DNA of 64,000 nt from Rhodospirillales bacterium (GTDB lineage: Bacteria; Pseudomonadota; Alphaproteobacteria; Rhodospirillales; Thalassospiraceae): positions 186,001 to 250,000 of the forward strand of contig JAHQVT010000006.1 in NCBI GenBank assembly GCA_019634165.1, read 5' to 3'. Of the stretch, positions 17,937 through 26,839 are shown piece by piece. Position 1 is the first letter of the stretch. Every line of letters begins with the position of its first letter. A program made the position numbers and the translations under genes. Below the pieces are notes generated by a model. The model was not told the DNA's origin, searched no databases, and worked only from the letters and a program-made list of their open reading frames with translations.

Positions 17937-19091
17937 CTATTTGCTTAACCGCAGGGCTGTTTCAAGGTCGTTAACAAGATCATTTACATCTTCGATACCG
18001 ACAGACAGGCGCAGCAAGTCAGCCGGAACGGGGCTTGTTGGCCCTTCGACTGAAGAACGATGTTCAATAAGGCTTTCAACCCCGCCAAGCGATGTTGCGC
18101 GTTTGAACAATTTGCATTGGTTATGGAAATCAACGGCGCGTTTTTCACCACCCTTGACGCGGATCGACAGCATGCCGCCAAATCCACCGGTCATCTGCTT
18201 TTTCGCAATGTCATGACCGACATGGCTTTTAAGACCGGGATACTGGACCTGTTCGATTTCGGGGTGGTTTTCAAAATGCGTGGCAATCGCCATTGCGTTG
18301 CTGCAGGCCCGTTCGACACGTACTGAAAGGGTGCGCATCCCGCGCAACAAAAGCCACGTTTCAAACACGCCTAGAACCGCACCACCTGATGCGTGCTGTT
18401 TGCAGACACGTTGCCAAAATTCACTATCTTTGGCCGTGGTAAGCGACCCTGCCAAAACATCGCTATGGCCATTGAGGTATTTGGTCGCCGAATGCATAAC
18501 GATATCGGCACCAAAATCAATCGGGCGGGTCAAAAGCGGGGTCGCAACCGTGTTATCAACGACAACCTGTGCGCCAGCCTTGTGGGCAATTGCGGCAACC
18601 GCTGCAATATCGGTAATCTGCCAATCGGGGTTGGCCGGGGTTTCAAGCCAAACCATCTTGGTTTTGCCCGGGATGATGTGCTTGTCCCATTGATCAATAT
18701 CGGCGTTATCGACGAAATCAAATGAAAGACCGGCGCGAACACCACTATCAAGCATGAAGCTGCGCAGCGCCCAATACATCACCTTAGGCGCAACCACATG
18801 ATCGCCGGGATTGAGTGCGTGCAATATGGCAACGGCTGCTGCCATCCCTGATGCAAACAGGCGGGTTTCAACCCCGCCTTCAAGGGCGTTTAAAACTTCG
18901 CAGGTTTGATCATAGGTCGGGTTGTCTGCACGGGTGTAGCAGCGCCCATCATGATAGCTTAGATCCGTGTTGCGTTCGAAGGTTGTCGATGGATAAAGCG
19001 GCGGTGTGACGGACCGTGTGGCGTCATCAACCCAGCCAAGAGCCTGCGCGCTAAGTGTTGCCGGGGACTGTTTTTTTGTCTGATCAGACAT
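17937..19091 (-). CDS. metC: PLP-dependent cystathionine beta-lyase / gamma-synthase family enzyme
   Basis: A Cys/Met-metabolism PLP enzyme of 384 residues. The PLP lysine sits in MHSATKYLNGHSDVLAG near residue 205; the phosphate-binding YTRADNPT (about 53-60) and FASGMAAAVAIL (about 80-91) segments are intact. The PLYPSTTFERNT start and the overall pattern favour cystathionine beta-lyase, which makes homocysteine for methionine synthesis; gamma-synthase or methionine gamma-lyase cannot be excluded. The gene is divergent from the FAD oxidoreductase, and a hairpin lies in its leader. Confidence 0.85.
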   Translation of the reverse strand: MSDQTKKQSPATLSAQALGWVDDATRSVTPPLYPSTTFERNTDLSYHDGRCYTRADNPTYDQTCEVLNALEGGVETRLFASGMAAAVAILHALNPGDHVVAPKVMYWALRSFMLDSGVRAGLSFDFVDNADIDQWDKHIIPGKTKMVWLETPANPDWQITDIAAVAAIAHKAGAQVVVDNTVATPLLTRPIDFGADIVMHSATKYLNGHSDVLAGSLTTAKDSEFWQRVCKQHASGGAVLGVFETWLLLRGMRTLSVRVERACSNAMAIATHFENHPEIEQVQYPGLKSHVGHDIAKKQMTGGFGGMLSIRVKGGEKRAVDFHNQCKLFKRATSLGGVESLIEHRSSVEGPTSPVPADLLRLSVGIEDVNDLVNDLETALRLSK

Positions 19092-19119
19092 GGTGGCACC
19101 TGATTTTGTTGTGATTTAT

Positions 19120-19148
19120 TGGCGCGCAACATAACTTGGTTCGCGCCA
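19120..19148. promoter_or_regulatory. hairpin in the metC leader / divergent promoter region
   Basis: TGGCGCG and CGCGCCA form a 7-bp perfect stem with a 15-nt loop about 30 bp upstream of the metC-like start. On the minus strand it is followed by AATAAATCAC. A methionine-linked leader element is a thought, but no full riboswitch consensus is recognised. Confidence 0.25.
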
Positions 19149-19194
19149 CACACCAAATTGAAAACCGAATATATAAGATTCTTAAGGGCCCCAC

Positions 19195-20508
19195 ATGACG
19201 AATTACCCTGAAATTGACCTACCACGCGAATGCGACGTCGTTGTTATTGGCGGCGGCATTCATGGCGCATCAAGTGCCTATTACCTGTCCAAAGCGGGCA
19301 TGAAGGTCGTGCTTTTGGAAAAAGACACAATTGCCTCGCACCAATCTGGCCGGGCATGGGGGTTTGTACGCCAACAGGGCCGCGATCCGGTCGAATTGCC
19401 ATTGATGATGGAATGTAACCGCATTTGGCAGGGACTTGAAAAGGAACTGAATGCCGATCTGGAATGGCGACAGGGCGGGGTTTTGTTTGTTGCCCGCGAC
19501 GATGCGGAAATGTCTGATTACGAACAATGGATCGAAGAGACCAAAGGGTTTGGTATTGAAACCCAGACACTGGACCCAAAAGGGGTCGCCAAAATCACGC
19601 CGGGCATTACCACACCGGGTGTTGGCGGGATTTACACCCCGTCAGATGGGCAGGCCGAACCGAAAAAAGCCGCACCGGCCATTGCCAAGCGGGCAAGTGA
19701 ACTGGGTGCGGTCATTGCCGAGGGCTGCGGCGCGCTTTCAATTGAAACCCAAGCAGGCGCAATTAGTTCGGTCGTTTCTGAGCGCGGCGAGATTAAATGC
19801 AAATACGTGATTTGTGCGGCAGGGGCAGCCAGCCATAAATTCGTTGCAAAATTTGGTCGACGTTTGCCGCAGCAAACCACGCGCGGCACGGTTATTCGCA
19901 CCACACCGGTTCCCGATATTTCAGCCGCAGGCACTTTGGCAGCGGGGCTTGCTTTTCGTCAGCGTACCGACGGGTCAATGAATATTGCCGATGAATTCAT
20001 GACCGACATTGATCTGACTTTGGGCCGTTTCAAATATGCCAAGGCATTTGCGCCGGGGCTTTTTGACAATTGGGCGACCTTCAAGTTTCACCTTAACAAA
20101 CGCTTCTTTGACGATCTTGTGGACCGGATGCCCGGATCAGATGCGGCAAAACATCCAACAATTGGACGCCGCACCAATCAGGCGGAGCCATATAAAGTAC
20201 GGGTCAGTAATGCGATGGGTAATCTGCAAAAGATTTTCCCGCAGATCAAAAAAGTCGGCATTGTTGATAAATGGGCCGGTGATATTGATGTTACCCCAGA
20301 TGCCGTGCCGGTGATTGATCAGTTCGACAACCCCAAGCATTTCTTTGTTGCGACCGGCTTTTCTGGCCACGGTTTTGCCATGGGGCCAGTTGTTGGCAAA
20401 GTGCTGGCCGACTGGATCACAACAGGACAGCCATCGATTACGCTGGCTGGGATGGAACTTTCACGCTTTGAAGACGGTTCTGTAAGACGGCCGCGTACGC
20501 GGGTCTGA
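19195..20508 (+). CDS. FAD-dependent amine/amino-acid oxidoreductase (DAO family)
   Basis: The dinucleotide-binding motif VVVIGGGIHGASSAYYLSKA is at residues 15-34, and the FAD-binding C-terminal motif GFSGHGFAMGPVVGKVLADW lies near residue 400. This is the architecture of D-amino-acid dehydrogenases and sarcosine or glycine oxidases (DAO family, 437 residues). The physiological substrate is unknown. It is divergent from the metC-like gene and followed by a strong hairpin. Confidence 0.8.
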   Translation: MTNYPEIDLPRECDVVVIGGGIHGASSAYYLSKAGMKVVLLEKDTIASHQSGRAWGFVRQQGRDPVELPLMMECNRIWQGLEKELNADLEWRQGGVLFVARDDAEMSDYEQWIEETKGFGIETQTLDPKGVAKITPGITTPGVGGIYTPSDGQAEPKKAAPAIAKRASELGAVIAEGCGALSIETQAGAISSVVSERGEIKCKYVICAAGAASHKFVAKFGRRLPQQTTRGTVIRTTPVPDISAAGTLAAGLAFRQRTDGSMNIADEFMTDIDLTLGRFKYAKAFAPGLFDNWATFKFHLNKRFFDDLVDRMPGSDAAKHPTIGRRTNQAEPYKVRVSNAMGNLQKIFPQIKKVGIVDKWAGDIDVTPDAVPVIDQFDNPKHFFVATGFSGHGFAMGPVVGKVLADWITTGQPSITLAGMELSRFEDGSVRRPRTRV

Positions 20509-20541
20509 TTTCCCCAAAACGATTTTATTTCTCTAAGCTCA

Positions 20542-20572
20542 AAGGGCCGCATGTGTGATGCATGCGGCCCTT
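20542..20572 (+). terminator. perfect 12-bp hairpin overlapping the next gene's possible start
   Basis: AAGGGCCGCATG and CATGCGGCCCTT form a perfect stem with a 7-nt loop, 33 bp after the FAD oxidoreductase stop. The T-run is poor. The GTG/ATG at 20,555/20,558 lies inside it, so it may end transcription or control translation of the next gene. Confidence 0.6.
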
Positions 20573-21241
20573 AAGTCATTGTTGCCGACAATGGCTTTTA
20601 GTCTTTTTGCCGGTTATTCACATCTGATGTCTGTCATCGTCTTTCTGGTGCAGAGCATGTCCGGTGTTCTGCCAGATGACGTGAAAACGAGGCTGGCCAT
20701 GACCCTTGATCCCGATCTTCAGAACCATATCAAAACCGCATTGGAAAATGTCGACAAGGTCAGTAAGACCATCCTGGCCAGACGCGATCTGAGTGATGTT
20801 AAACCGGGAAACGAGGTCATCCCGACATCAATCGCACTGGAAAAGAAATTGAACGCGGTTCTGGTGGCCAAGGGGATGACCGCATCATTAGGGGATGGGA
20901 TCGTAACGGTGATCGATGCCATATCGCCGGGGCTTGAAAAGCTTCATATCAGTGAAGCAAAAATGAGCGCCAAAACCGGGCAGCTCAACACCAGTAAGAA
21001 GGTTCCAAGCGAGGTAAGTACGGCATTTGCGAACTTGCTTAAGGAAACCCTAGCAAGCCTGAATGCGGTCGAAACCCTGATTAAAGTGCAAGAACATAGC
21101 AGCACATCATCGGGACAGACGATACCGGATGCGCCACCAAAAGTGGGTGGTGATTATCAAAAAACCATCCGTGCGGAGCTTGAAAAGCTTAAAGCTGGCG
21201 TCACGAAGATTACCATCAACAAGGTTGTGAGGGCAGGCTAA
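20555..21241 (+). CDS. hypothetical protein preceding a flavin amine oxidase
   Basis: About 228 residues with a hydrophobic N-terminal stretch (about residues 10-35) and then a helical, lysine-rich body with no recognised domain. The start is uncertain: GTG 20,555 or ATG 20,558 would lie within the hairpin, with AGGG six bases before the GTG; ATG codons at 20,591 and 20,627 are alternatives. Its stop overlaps the ATG of the amine oxidase gene (TAATG), which indicates translational coupling and a shared task. Function unknown. Confidence 0.6.
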   Translation: MMHAALKSLLPTMAFSLFAGYSHLMSVIVFLVQSMSGVLPDDVKTRLAMTLDPDLQNHIKTALENVDKVSKTILARRDLSDVKPGNEVIPTSIALEKKLNAVLVAKGMTASLGDGIVTVIDAISPGLEKLHISEAKMSAKTGQLNTSKKVPSEVSTAFANLLKETLASLNAVETLIKVQEHSSTSSGQTIPDAPPKVGGDYQKTIRAELEKLKAGVTKITINKVVRAG

Positions 21242-22599
21242 TGGCAAAGATATTGATCATTGGTGCTGGTGTTGCCGGATTAACAGCGGGTATTGCACTT
21301 AAGAAAGAAGGTCACGAGGTCAATATCTATGAAGCAGCTCCGATTCCTGGTGGGCGCGCATTTTCCACGGTTGTCGGGGGTAATGCGTTTGATTGGGGCG
21401 CTGAGGCCATCGAGGCAACAACAGATTCTGCAGCTTGGCTATTTGCCGATATTCATCCAGAAATTGGGCCGCAGCCTGTTGACCCAGACTTCAACGAGGG
21501 GAGTTTTATCCTGCCATTTGCGGCGAATGGCGTGGTTAGCCCGCTGCCAGCACAACAGGTGCAGCCCAACGGTCAAACAACAACGGTTGAGGCCAACATT
21601 GACGAGGTGACAGCGCATTTCGATACGACGCCAAACGATGATTATTTTGGCAATGTCGATATGCGCTTGGGCCACGTTGGCCCAGATGACGTGACTTTCC
21701 GTCAGCATCAATTTGCCAATTGGCAGGTCATATCCGACGCGGTTGAAGTCAATCCGCCGTGGGGATCAATACATAACAGTGTTTATTCGGCACAGCAAAA
21801 TGCCCATGCCGAACATGGTAACTACGAAATAGATCAGACCCTTGGGTATCGGGTCGTGAAATGGGCGGTTGATTCTGGGATTACGCAGAATGTTGTGGTG
21901 AATGTTCCAGTCACGAAGATCGAAAATACCGATGACAAAAAGGTTAAAGTTACGCCCAGACATGGAGACCCTGAAATCTACGATGCTGTTTTGGTAACAG
22001 TGCCAACCGATAGGGTCCGTGCGAACGGCGAGCAGGTAGCTGGAAATGATTTGCTCATTGCTGATTTGGATCAGGCCGAAGCACAGCCGTTTCGCCAAAA
22101 CCCACTGGGCTGCTACCTTAAAATGGCGATGGCCGGGTTTGAGAATGTTACACGACCAGCAGCGGGCCGGAAGGTCACAGTGACGTTTGAGACAGGCTAT
22201 AGTAATTTCATTGTCACCCAAAACCCAACAAGTAAACAGGTCTATATGCATGCCTTTGGCGATACCGCGCGGGTCATGTCAGCCGACCATCAGCTCGCGG
22301 CAGAAGCTTTGTTGGGTGCCGTGAACCGATTGAATAACCAGTCAAATACCTATCATCCGCCAGCACATGTTACGGCCTATGTGCTTGACTGGTGCGATGA
22401 CGCCTATATCGGTGGCGCCTATTCCACCACACGTCCGGGTCACTGGCAAACACGGCAGGCATTAAGAGAATTCGTCCATGGGCGGATTTTTTACGCCGGT
22501 GAGGCGGCTTCAAGCCGCTGGTTCGGGCAAGTGGCGGGTGCAATGGAAACTGGTAACCTTGCCGCCGCGAATATTCACACCGCCGTCACGGCCCAATGA
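21241..22599 (+). CDS. flavin monoamine oxidase-like FAD oxidoreductase
   Basis: The N-terminus has the FAD motif ILIIGAGVAGLTAGIALKK and the following IYEAAPIPGGRAFS typical of flavin amine oxidases and phytoene desaturase relatives; the C-terminus has GRIFYAGEAASSRWFGQVAGAMETG, the second FAD contact. Length 452. The substrate may be a polyamine, an amine or a carotenoid-like molecule, and the sequence does not decide. It is translationally coupled to the unknown protein upstream. Confidence 0.8.
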   Translation: MAKILIIGAGVAGLTAGIALKKEGHEVNIYEAAPIPGGRAFSTVVGGNAFDWGAEAIEATTDSAAWLFADIHPEIGPQPVDPDFNEGSFILPFAANGVVSPLPAQQVQPNGQTTTVEANIDEVTAHFDTTPNDDYFGNVDMRLGHVGPDDVTFRQHQFANWQVISDAVEVNPPWGSIHNSVYSAQQNAHAEHGNYEIDQTLGYRVVKWAVDSGITQNVVVNVPVTKIENTDDKKVKVTPRHGDPEIYDAVLVTVPTDRVRANGEQVAGNDLLIADLDQAEAQPFRQNPLGCYLKMAMAGFENVTRPAAGRKVTVTFETGYSNFIVTQNPTSKQVYMHAFGDTARVMSADHQLAAEALLGAVNRLNNQSNTYHPPAHVTAYVLDWCDDAYIGGAYSTTRPGHWQTRQALREFVHGRIFYAGEAASSRWFGQVAGAMETGNLAAANIHTAVTAQ

Positions 22600-22684
22600 T
22601 TATGGTACTGGTGATTTAGGATTCCGGTCGGGCTTAGGGCGATTTCCCTGTCATGTTAATCGGCCATGCCCGATGTGCGCTAGG

Positions 22685-23716
22685 CTAGATTTTTTGCGAT
22701 GCTGGTTGTGTGTCGCTTGCCTTGCCGGGAAAGAGTCGAGTGGCCCCGATAGGTGGGGCAATGAAGTCGCCATCATTGATTCCGGCGCCCCTTCTGCCAG
22801 AAGCCAGTCTGACAGGCGGTTCATCAACTGGTTCAGCGGTTAAAACGAACGTTCCCCAATGAATGGCAAGCGCTTGTTTGATGCCCATCTTTTGCATGAT
22901 TTGAACGGCTTCTTCGGGGTTGCAGTGTGAATTGCGCATGAAATCGCGCGGATCATACGCCCCGATTGGGATTAGGCCGAAATCAATGCCTCCGTGCTGT
23001 TCGCCCAATTCGCTAAACAGGGCCTCGTTCCAGCCGGTGTCGCCAACAAAATAGAACCGATAGCCATCCGAAAATTCAAGGATATAGCCACCCCACAGCA
23101 TTTCCTTGCGATCTTTGGTCGTGCGGCTTGACCAATGGTTTGATGGCACATGGGTTATGGTCACACCGGGATGGGAAAGCTGATCATCCCAGTCCATTTC
23201 GTCATAGCGGTCCGCTGTAATTCCTGCCTTTTCCAACAAAGCCCCGTTTTTAAGAGGCAGGATATAGCGCGGTGCATTGCCAAGTTTGGTCAGGCTTGCA
23301 AGGTCAAAATGGTCGTAATGATTGTGCGATAGCAACACCAGATCAAGTTCGGGCAATTGATCAATAGTTAAACCGGGCGCACTATAGCGTTTTGGACCGA
23401 TGCGTTTAAACGGAGATGCCCGATCAGAAAAAACAGGGTCGGTCAGAATATTGAGAGCGGCATATTGCACCAAAACTGTGGCATGGCCGACCCATGTGAC
23501 TTGAAGTCGGGTCGGATCAGGATTTTGGATCGCGTCATGATTGGGTGTCTCGGTCGGGGTCTTGCCAACCTGTTTGCTGGCCTTGGGCCAGTTGTCATCA
23601 CCAAAATAGCGCCGTTTCAAGAAACGCCAGAACGACCGTTTCACCGGATCAGGCAATGGGTGGCGGTTTTCAAATCCGGTTTCGGTATGATGCGCTGGCT
23701 TTATTTTGATCTGCAC
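22685..23716 (-). CDS. NAPE-PLD-like MBL-fold hydrolase
   Basis: A metallo-beta-lactamase-fold protein of the N-acyl-phosphatidylethanolamine phospholipase D type: VTWVGHATVLVQ near residue 75, the metal site LLSHNHYDHFDL near 130, FYFVGDTGWNEA near 225 and LAIHWGTFVL near 285 are the standard signatures. Related bacterial proteins (RomA/YfiT-like) are outer-membrane or cytoplasmic phosphodiesterases. GTG 23,716 is preferred because AGGA lies seven bases upstream; a TTG at 23,734 lacks any ribosome binding site. Confidence 0.8.
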   Translation of the reverse strand: MQIKIKPAHHTETGFENRHPLPDPVKRSFWRFLKRRYFGDDNWPKASKQVGKTPTETPNHDAIQNPDPTRLQVTWVGHATVLVQYAALNILTDPVFSDRASPFKRIGPKRYSAPGLTIDQLPELDLVLLSHNHYDHFDLASLTKLGNAPRYILPLKNGALLEKAGITADRYDEMDWDDQLSHPGVTITHVPSNHWSSRTTKDRKEMLWGGYILEFSDGYRFYFVGDTGWNEALFSELGEQHGGIDFGLIPIGAYDPRDFMRNSHCNPEEAVQIMQKMGIKQALAIHWGTFVLTAEPVDEPPVRLASGRRGAGINDGDFIAPPIGATRLFPGKASDTQPASQKI

Positions 23717-23808
23717 GCTGGTTTCCTGATGCAAAGTGGATAGGCAGCTATGTCTGCCTCATAACCGGGTCACCATAAGGTAAACGTCAAATAGATCAGC
23801 GCAAGGGA

Positions 23809-23839
23809 AAGGCCGGAACGCATGATACGTTCCGGCCTT
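23809..23839 (-). terminator. terminator of the thiZXY operon
   Basis: A perfect 12-bp stem AAGGCCGGAACG/CGTTCCGGCCTT with a 7-nt loop, located 90 bp beyond the thiY stop codon. Confidence 0.7.
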
Positions 23840-23927
23840 CTTGGTTGGTCTATGCTAACAAGGCCATAGACCAAATACTTTCGCATCGATTGGGACAAGG
23901 CATGCGAAAGCAGGGGGAAACTTTGGG

Positions 23928-24893
23928 TTATTCGATGACCGTGGCATAGGTTTCCAGGGCCGGGCTTTCGGTAATCAAACCCTGTTTGACCATGTAGTCG
24001 GCAAAGCGATCATAGCGTTTTTTATCAAGGGCCGCTGGACGCAGGGCAAAGCGCGGCAGGGTATCTGCCCATGCCTTGATGTTAAGTTCATCATCAAGGT
24101 TGGGATAAGCCGCGATAAAGGATTTCCAACTGTCATCGGGATGGTTGATCAGAAACTGTACAGCTTCTTCAAGCGCATCAAGCATACGGGCATAGCGCGG
24201 ATCATTGGTCTGATCGTTGCGGATGGTCAGGATCAACTCGTCATAGGGCGGAACACCTTCTTCTTCGACGTAAAATGCCTTGCCCGGTTTGCCTTCGATT
24301 TCCATCTGGTTCAGCTCGAAATTACGATAGCCGCCAATGATGGCATCGACCTGACCGGAATAAAGTGATGGCGAAAGCGAGAAGTTCACATTGATCAGCT
24401 CGACATCATCAATCGATACCCCGTGATTGCCCAGCATGGTACCCAAAAGCGCATCCTCAAAACCAGCCAGAGAATAGCCAATTTTCTTACCTTTAAGATC
24501 GACAATTTCCTTAATCGGGCCGTCTTTCAGAACAATCAGGCTATTAAGCGGGGTTGCCACCAGCGTCCCGATCCGGGTGAGCGGCAGGCCTTGCGCTGCT
24601 TGCACATGAAGCTGTGGCTGATAATTCACCGCAACATCACCCTGACCGGCCGCAACAAGGCGCGGTGGGGCGGACGGATCAGACGGTTCGATCAATTCAA
24701 CATCAAGATCATGCTTGGCAAAGAAGCCCTTCTCCTTGGCAACAATCAGCGGTGCATGATCAGGGTTAACAAACCAATCGAGAAGAATGACCAGTTTATC
24801 GGCGGCAAAAGCTGTGTTTGCCGTGCCGATCAGGCTTGCCGTCATCGCAGCGCCAAGGGTGGCTGCTTTGATCATGGATTTCAGGCGTATCAT
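23928..24893 (-). CDS. thiY: ABC transporter binding protein for thiamine precursor (ThiY-like)
   Basis: A periplasmic protein of the NMT1/THI5 fold with a clean signal peptide (MIRLKSMIKAATLG... ending TAFAA). The body starts LVILLDWFVNPDHAPLIVA, the family hallmark, and has the DLKGKKIGYSLAGFEDALLG segment near residue 125. ThiY binds N-formyl-4-amino-5-aminomethyl-2-methylpyrimidine or HMP for uptake. ATG 24,893 has GGAGG nine bases upstream. It is the last gene of the riboswitch-controlled thiZXY operon, 80 bp after thiX. Confidence 0.88.
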   Translation of the reverse strand: MIRLKSMIKAATLGAAMTASLIGTANTAFAADKLVILLDWFVNPDHAPLIVAKEKGFFAKHDLDVELIEPSDPSAPPRLVAAGQGDVAVNYQPQLHVQAAQGLPLTRIGTLVATPLNSLIVLKDGPIKEIVDLKGKKIGYSLAGFEDALLGTMLGNHGVSIDDVELINVNFSLSPSLYSGQVDAIIGGYRNFELNQMEIEGKPGKAFYVEEEGVPPYDELILTIRNDQTNDPRYARMLDALEEAVQFLINHPDDSWKSFIAAYPNLDDELNIKAWADTLPRFALRPAALDKKRYDRFADYMVKQGLITESPALETYATVIE

Positions 24894-24973
24894 GGGTGAA
24901 CCTCCGTAAGGATGCATTATCTTGTATTTGTATGAGGATTTATTTCCTTGCCAAATTGGCAGCAGAATTTTGG

Positions 24974-25786
24974 TTATCGAACCGGTTTTAAGCTGTCGGG
25001 TTGCCAGGGCAGGGCGGCACGTAACACCCGATCGACAATGAAATATTGCGTAATCGAAAACGCACACAGGATCAGAAGACAGGCAAAAACCATGTCAATC
25101 TGAACCCGGGCATTGGCGTGCAGCATCAAATATCCAAGCCCGTGACTTGATCCCACCCATTCACCGATCACCGCCCCAATCGGCGCAACGGCGGTGGCAA
25201 CGCGAAAACCCGATGCAAAGGCAGGCAAGGCGGCCGGAAGACGAATGTGGGTTAAAAGCCGCCAGCGACTTGCCCCCATGGTCCGTGCGAGATCAAGCCA
25301 ACCCGGTTCCGTCCGGGCCAAGCCATCAAAGAAGGCGACGGTGACGGGAAAGAATATGATCAAGGCGGCCATGGCGATTTTGGATGCCAGGCCAAAGCCA
25401 AGCCAAAGAACCAAAAGCGGGGCAAGGGCAAAGAACGGAATGGCTTGGGACACCAGCAAGATCGGCATCAACCAGAACCGAACGGGCGTAAACAGCGCCA
25501 TTGGAATGGCTGCCAATGTGCCAAGGGCCGCACCGGCAAACAGGCCAATAACGGTTTCGGCAATGGTGTATTGCGCGTGATCAAATAGAACCGCGTGGCG
25601 TTTGATCAAGGTCGTCCAAACATCCGCCGGGGGTGGCAGCATGTATTTTGGTGCACCCGTAAGGGTGACGATCAACTGCCATGTTGCAATCAAGGCAAAG
25701 ATAATGATGAATGGTCGGGCAAGCTTAAGCCAGCGCCGTTCAAAGAGCGTTTTTTGTTTTGTATGAGGATTTAAAAGGCGGCTCAT
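24974..25786 (-). CDS. thiX: ABC transporter permease (ThiX-like)
   Basis: A six-helix inner-membrane permease of the SsuC/TauC type; the EAA loop appears as LDLARTMGASRWRLLTHIRLPAALPAF near residue 165. Overlaps the thiZ stop by four bases, so it is translationally coupled. Part of the thiamine-pyrimidine importer. Confidence 0.88.
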   Translation of the reverse strand: MSRLLNPHTKQKTLFERRWLKLARPFIIIFALIATWQLIVTLTGAPKYMLPPPADVWTTLIKRHAVLFDHAQYTIAETVIGLFAGAALGTLAAIPMALFTPVRFWLMPILLVSQAIPFFALAPLLVLWLGFGLASKIAMAALIIFFPVTVAFFDGLARTEPGWLDLARTMGASRWRLLTHIRLPAALPAFASGFRVATAVAPIGAVIGEWVGSSHGLGYLMLHANARVQIDMVFACLLILCAFSITQYFIVDRVLRAALPWQPDSLKPVR

Positions 25787-26565
25787 ATCGCAGCCTCCGC
25801 CATGTCCGCACCCAATTGACGCAGCAATTCTGCTTGCTGTGCCAATATTGCCGGATCGGAGATGTTGCGGGGGCTTTGACCGGTTGGCGTTACCGCATTT
25901 CGTAAGCTTGCCGGTGTGCCCGACAGCACATGGACATGATCACCAAGACGAAGGGCTTCTAGCGGGTCGTGGGTGACCAGCAAAACGGTTTTACCGCGCA
26001 AAACTTTGGCGGCCAATTCCTGCAAACGCAGACGGTTGACCGGATCAAGGGCCGAAAATGGTTCGTCCATCAGGACAACCGGGCGGTCTTCCATCAGGGT
26101 TCGGGCAAGGGCCGCACGTTGTTTCATGCCGCCGGAAAGTTTGGCCGGGCGAAGATATGCGGCATCGGTTAAGCCGACGTCGGCAATCAGGCGTTCCGAT
26201 TGATCATGATCAGGGCGTTCGCCGCGCAGGATCGCGCCAAGTTCAACGTTCTCGCGCACATTGCGCCATGGTAGCAATAAGTCCTGCTGGGCCATATAGG
26301 CGACCCGGCCAGTTAGGGGGAAGCCATCTGAACAGGTGATGTTACCGCTAACATCGCCTTGTTCCAGCCCGGCGAGATAGCGCAAAAGCGTGCTTTTGCC
26401 AACACCGCTTGGGCCCAGCAAACAGGTAAAACTTCCGGCCTGTAAGGTCAGATCAAGGTCATGGAAAATATCCGCACCACCAAATGCCACACGGGCACCG
26501 CGCAGGTGAATATCGAACTGGGTGGGATTGGATGCCGAACGGGTCGGCTGTTTTGTGTCGGTCAT
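25783..26565 (-). CDS. thiZ: ABC transporter ATP-binding protein (ThiZ-like)
   Basis: Walker A GPSGVGKST near residue 52, the Q-loop YMAQQDLLLPW, the signature LSGGMKQRAALA and Walker B VVLMDEPFSALDP are intact. First gene of thiZ-thiX-thiY, its start codon standing directly behind the TPP riboswitch, which supplies the AGGAAGGA ribosome binding site. Confidence 0.9.
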   Translation of the reverse strand: MTDTKQPTRSASNPTQFDIHLRGARVAFGGADIFHDLDLTLQAGSFTCLLGPSGVGKSTLLRYLAGLEQGDVSGNITCSDGFPLTGRVAYMAQQDLLLPWRNVRENVELGAILRGERPDHDQSERLIADVGLTDAAYLRPAKLSGGMKQRAALARTLMEDRPVVLMDEPFSALDPVNRLRLQELAAKVLRGKTVLLVTHDPLEALRLGDHVHVLSGTPASLRNAVTPTGQSPRNISDPAILAQQAELLRQLGADMAEAAI

Positions 26566-26566
26566 A

Positions 26567-26667
26567 CGATCCTTCCTACGCCGGTCTTAACCGGTTCAGG
26601 TTCAAAGGGTCGTTTGGCAACACCAAACCTCTCAGCCGATTTACGATCGGCCCCCCCGGAGATGACG
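26567..26667 (-). promoter_or_regulatory. TPP riboswitch (THI element)
   Basis: Read on the minus strand this leader has all THI-box landmarks in order: CCGGGG, a GCCGAT/ATCGGC stem followed by CTGAGA, then ACCCTTTGAACCTGA, the CCGGTTAAGACCGG hairpin and GCGTAGGAA. The end of the aptamer runs into AGGAAGGA just before the thiZ ATG, so thiamine pyrophosphate should close the first helix and hide the ribosome binding site, giving control at translation. Confidence 0.95.
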
Positions 26668-26839
26668 GGACTATGCGCCAGTTAACTTGGCAAGGTCAAG
26701 TTTTGTGACAAGATTGTATTTAACAGCAGGGGATGGTTGCGGTCTTTCGCGATCAAGAGGCCTTAAACAGTCCTTGCACAAAAGGCCCGCGCCAAGCGAT
26801 GCTGAGAAATTGGTTCCACCTAGCTGACTGACACCCACC

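Noticed and set aside
19120-19148. SAM-II riboswitch in the metC-like leader
   Set aside because: Only one hairpin and an AATAAAT-like stretch are seen; the full pseudoknot consensus could not be matched by eye.
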